From positions 235,210-299,209 of the forward strand of contig NZ_JABBXA010000010.1 of the NCBI RefSeq assembly GCF_014161445.1: a stretch of 64,000 bases of DNA, read 5' to 3'. The translations under genes were made by a program, and so were the position numbers. Origin of the DNA: Microbispora sp. H13382 (GTDB lineage: Bacteria; Actinomycetota; Actinomycetes; Streptosporangiales; Streptosporangiaceae). The notes under the pieces are model-generated. The model had not been told where the DNA came from and did no database searches. It worked only from the letters and a program-made list of their open reading frames with translations. Of the stretch, positions 61,031-64,000 are shown one piece after another; position 1 is the stretch's first letter, and each line of letters starts with the position of its first letter.

Positions 61031-61870
61031 ACGACGTGCGAGCGGTGTCGTACGGCGGCATGAAAGGCACGGAGGGCTGGCGGCGGTATGGCGTCGAGTC
61101 GTTCGCCTGCCTGCAGTTGATGGCTGCGGCCCGGCTCTCGGTCGAGACGGGCGCGGCCGTCATCTTCTGGTGACGTTCAGCGGCCGAGGTGCCGGTCGTG
61201 GAAACGGTGTCGCGCCCGGCCGTGCCGACGAGCAGGACGGGCCGGTCCGCGAGCTTCGGAGCGAGCCCGGCCAGGCTCCACCCGTCGCCCGCCGCGATCA
61301 TCTCTCAGAGCCTCACCGCTGGTGCCCTTCAGGGGGAGCAGGTCCTCGCCGAACCCCTCGACGTACGCGGCCCGCAGCGTCTCGTCCTCCCGGCAGGCGA
61401 CGGCCACCCGGCCGAAGTCGAACGCCGAGACCGACGCGACGGCCGCGATCGACGGGTCGGCCGCCGCGGTCATGAGCGCGGTGAAGCCGCCGAGGCTGTG
61501 GCCCGCCAGCGCCAGCCGGCCGGGGTCGAGGCGATGCGCGGCGGCGAACTCCGGCTCGCGCACGGCCGCCGCCACGCGTGCGGCGTCCTCCAGCACGTGT
61601 GCCCACGACCACGATCCGCCGACGCCCCGCGAGCCACGGTAGTGGAAGACGAGGGAGGCGTACCCCGCCCGGCGCAGGTGCTGGGCCAGATCGAAGTTGC
61701 GCCCGTGGCCGGGGAAGCCGTGCAGCAGCACCACGATCGGATGCGGTCCCGGCCCGGCCGGCAGGTGGAGGACCCCCAGCAGAATTTCTCCATCGCTGTC
61801 GAACGTCACCGCGGCGTTGGCGGAGTGTGTCCCGAGGGTTATCCGTCTCCCATGACGATCGAACCGGTTG
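61020..61870 (-). pseudogene. alpha/beta hydrolase, frameshifted
   Basis: Most of an alpha/beta hydrolase reads in one frame: VVLLHGFPGHGRNFDLAQHL, LVFHYRGSRGVGGSWSW, then ALAGHSLGGFTALMTAAADP with the nucleophile Ser. Near 61305 the coding signal moves to another frame (MIAAGDGWSLAGLAPKLADR, PVLLVGTAGRDTV) and then decays before the His. No good start codon is found at the 5' side. It is probably an inactive remnant. The boundaries are approximate. Confidence 0.6.
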
Positions 61871-62071
61871 ATGTCCTCCGAGGGTAGAGGCCGCCCGGAA
61901 TCCGCCCCTTGCCGGGGCGTGGCATCAGGGCCGCGTACGGCAGGCGGAGGCGCGCTGTCCCGGACGTTCGTTCGCCGGGTGCGAGCATGCCTCGGGGCTG
62001 CGACGGCGACACGAAAGCCGCCGCGCGGAGCGGGCGACCTCGCGGCTGATCGCCGCCCGCGGTAGGGAGAT

Positions 62072-63028
62072 TCAGTAGCGCTGGGCGCAATCGTCGCAGT
62101 CATCGGCGAGGGCACCGGCGATCTCCTGCTCGCTCATCGGACGACTGTGGAAATCGATCGCCGCCAACTCGTCCCTCTCCCAGTAGAGACCGCGAATGAA
62201 GAACAAGGCTTGCTCGCTCCGTATCACCAGGACCTCGCCGTCCGAGCCGATCCAGCGGCCGGGCCCGACGGACACGCAACGATCGTGCGGTTTCCAACGA
62301 GAGTCCGGCTCCGCGCAGTCGCGGGCCGGGTCGAATGGATGGGAAACAGGTCTGATGTAAACCTTCAGTGGATATATCTCTTTGGTTGTCCCGTCCTTCA
62401 GCGTGACAGGTGTGGTCCCCTCGTACTCGAGCCTGACGAGCAGGTACCCCTCTTCGACGCCGACCCAGGTCGCCTGAAAACCCGTCACCTCCGGCATCTC
62501 GTGCGGAAGCGTCCGCAGCCGATGCTCGCGCAGGTATCCCCGCTGCCACGAGGACAGCGCCGGTGACAGGAGCGCCATCGCCGTCAGTGCCGCGGCGAGC
62601 CCCAGCCAATGCCGCATCCTCGCACCACTCGTCAGCAGCAGCGCCGTCACCGCGTACGCCGCCGGGACGACGATCAGAAGCAGGACGCTGGTCGGCACGA
62701 CTCCCGGCGAAACCAGCCTGGCGATGGGCAGGCAGGCGAAAGCGGCGACGGGTAGCCCGAGAAAAGCGATCGGACCGGCGGAAGGCAGCCGGAGCGCCCG
62801 TGCCAGCCACCAGCAGATCAGAGGTGTAACCACCACGAGAAAGAGCGCCAGGAACCCGAGCGCGAGCTCGTCACCGTTTTCGACCATATGCTTGTCGATA
62901 TGAGCGTCGGCGACGACATACCCGATGCCCGCGCACGATGCGACCCCGCCGATCAGGGCCCCACCCACCCAGGGCCGCACCCTCTTCTTCTCCACGCGGG
63001 CTCCCGAGCCGGGCGATTGCATTGGCAT
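62072..63028 (-). CDS. multi-pass membrane protein with extracytoplasmic domain, hypothetical
   Basis: The 318-residue protein has about four transmembrane segments in the first 160 residues (WVGGALIGGVASCAGIGYVV, LALGFLALFLVVVTPLICWW, AFLGLPVAAFACLPIA, SVLLLIVVPAAYAVTALLL). A soluble C-terminal part of about 160 residues follows, with VGVEEGYLLVRLEYEG and a Cys pair DDCDDCAQ at the end. No family was recognised. Codon GC is moderate. It stands alone beside the IS5-type element. Confidence 0.68.
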   Translation of the reverse strand: MPMQSPGSGARVEKKRVRPWVGGALIGGVASCAGIGYVVADAHIDKHMVENGDELALGFLALFLVVVTPLICWWLARALRLPSAGPIAFLGLPVAAFACLPIARLVSPGVVPTSVLLLIVVPAAYAVTALLLTSGARMRHWLGLAAALTAMALLSPALSSWQRGYLREHRLRTLPHEMPEVTGFQATWVGVEEGYLLVRLEYEGTTPVTLKDGTTKEIYPLKVYIRPVSHPFDPARDCAEPDSRWKPHDRCVSVGPGRWIGSDGEVLVIRSEQALFFIRGLYWERDELAAIDFHSRPMSEQEIAGALADDCDDCAQRY

Positions 63029-63520
63029 TTGACGAGTCCGTGTTTATCTCGGACATCGAAATCGCTGAACTATATCAGCCTGTCATGTCGGCATTCGCGA
63101 GCGCTTCGGCACGCACTACGAGGCAGGGAAGAGGGGGCCGGTGTTGAGGCCGTACGCGGCGGCGTAGCGGTGCCGGGAGGCAGTTCCCTGGCTAGCACTC
63201 CGAGCACCTCGTCGTCCCCGGCCGGGCCGCCCACGACCACCACGCTCCGGGATCCCGGCCGGCTCCGTGGAACGGGGTGATGGCAAGAGAAGATCCAGCA
63301 ACGGGCGGCTAATGCCCTCACCGCGCGTGCTGCGTCTCAGCGCCCCCGGGGAGGAGATCGGCCTCATGGAGCAGCCACCTACGACCGGGCAGACGCGCAG
63401 GAGGGTCGTCGACGTCGACCATCCAGTACGGTTCTCATGCGCGGCCGCGCCCAGGCCTGCCCGCCCTGCGGCGCGCAGGGTGGAGGAGGTGCTGCGCGCC
63501 AGCGTGCGCCGTGCGCGCCT
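63029..63520. other. 492-bp gap without a supported gene
   Basis: Short open frames on both strands are Arg/Pro-rich and lack ribosome sites or recognisable motifs. It may be debris next to the IS5-type element; nothing specific was recognised. Confidence 0.5.
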
Positions 63521-63521
63521 A

Positions 63522-64000
63522 GGGCCTGTATCAAAGTCGATCAGAGCCATTCGTTGATCGCGGCGATGAGGATCGTGGCTTCGTAGCGGACGGCGAGTTT
63601 GTCGTAGCGGGTGGCGACAGCGCGGTGGCGTTTGAGCCGGTTGATGCCGCACTCCACCGCGTGGCGCTGCTTGTACATCTCAGGGTCGAAGGCGGGTGGC
63701 CGTCCGCCCTTGGAACCTCTGGCGCGGCGGTTGGCGTCCTGGTCGGCCTTGCTGGGGATGGTGGCCGTGATCCCGCGCCGCCGCAGGTAAGCGCGGTTGG
63801 CCGCGGAGGTATAGGCCTTGTCGGCCAGGACGCGGTCCGGGCGGGTGCGGGGCCGCCCCACGCCCAGCCGGGACACCCGGATACCGCCGATGACCGCGGT
63901 GAACTGCGGGCTGTCACCGCGCTGCCCGGCGGTCAGCACGACCGCCAGCAGCTTTTGCCCCTGCTCGCAGGCCAGATGCAGCTTGGTGGTCAGGCCGCCA
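63522..64000. mobile_element. IS5-type insertion sequence, left end; truncated by window
   Basis: GGGCCTGTATCAAAGT at 63522 is a plausible terminal repeat (IS5-family ends often begin GGGCCTGTTTCAA). The transposase stop lies 19 bp inside it. The right end is outside the window. Confidence 0.65.
63541..64000 (-). CDS. IS5-family transposase, C-terminal part
   Basis: The frame is open to the window edge ([20 protein letters not shown] upstream of 63939), giving about 152 visible residues. [20 protein letters not shown] and [14 protein letters not shown], then [20 protein letters not shown] with the catalytic Glu, are the C-terminal DDE blocks of IS5-type (DDE_Tnp_1) transposases. The N-terminal part, with the first Asp, lies beyond the window. 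In many relatives the gene is split by a programmed frameshift, which cannot be judged here. Confidence 0.88.
   Translation of the reverse strand, partial: GGLTTKLHLACEQGQKLLAVVLTAGQRGDSPQFTAVIGGIRVSRLGVGRPRTRPDRVLADKAYTSAANRAYLRRRGITATIPSKADQDANRRARGSKGGRPPAFDPEMYKQRHAVECGINRLKRHRAVATRYDKLAVRYEATILIAAINEWL

Noticed and set aside
63116..63652. Minus-strand frame of 178 codons near the IS5-type element
   Set aside because: It is low-complexity Arg/Pro-rich, crosses the IS end and lacks a start with ribosome site.

Overview
The window is high-GC DNA with GC-rich third codon positions, many 4-base stop/start overlaps (ATGA or GTGA) and GTG starts. This is typical of an actinomycete. A mycothiol-type (MDMPI) enzyme, F420-type LLM oxidoreductases, a ydaO-type c-di-AMP riboswitch ahead of a secreted muramidase and a fused SecDF support this. 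A Streptosporangiales-like host is an inference from overall gene style; no marker gene fixes the taxon.

Most of 1-50 kb is a steroid (cholesterol/bile-acid type) catabolic region interrupted by housekeeping or accessory genes. Ring degradation: KstD (6811-8505) with a paralogue (36891-38429) and a third related flavoprotein (24241-25722), KshB (8502-9551) and KshA (32847-34016) open ring B. Two HsaA-type monooxygenases (12444-13628, 34189-35355), the extradiol dioxygenase HsaC (23319-24233) and the C-C hydrolase HsaD (5948-6814) open rings A/B. HsaE, HsaG and HsaF (9709-12435) turn the C6 fragment into central metabolites. Side-chain type beta-oxidation genes sit at 42361-50129: SDR, FadD, thiolase, a fused double acyl-CoA dehydrogenase, MaoC and a hotdog protein. 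A second acyl-CoA synthetase is at 53979-55634. Several SDRs, NTF2-fold proteins and LLM oxidoreductases fill the gaps. IclR, KstR-like TetR and other TetR regulators are interspersed.

The most notable signal is a 15-bp palindrome, consensus TCCCRSTNASYGGGA, in at least ten places. All are in or at the edge of intergenic regions beside steroid genes. One copy terminates a six-fold array of its half-site at exact 11-bp spacing (9572-9643). This looks like the operator of an undescribed steroid regulon, and the KstR-like TetR at 38586-39215 is the natural candidate regulator. No intact HsaB flavin reductase is visible. A 5' remnant of a flavin-reductase gene at 5630-5718 is truncated by a DUF222/HNH gene, which may explain its absence.

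Accessory blocks: 13672-15890 couples a cis-prenyltransferase to a DUF2236 (MpaB/Lcp-type) oxygenase fused to EF-hands. 16199-17070 is the riboswitch and GH25 muramidase. 17119-22283 holds secDF, two small secreted proteins and a DksA/MreB-like/DksA operon. 26490-31750 holds a heterodimeric ABC exporter, an FMN reductase and a TetR gene with a four-fold operator. 50238-51915 is a secreted GH64 glucanase with a CebR-like box. From about 52 kb to the right edge the DNA becomes a patchwork: an IS701-type element with a PemK/MazF toxin passenger and a broken transposase, several decayed or frameshifted genes, an atypical serine hydrolase/TetR pair around a 31-bp palindrome, an IS481 fragment and the left end of an IS5-type element.
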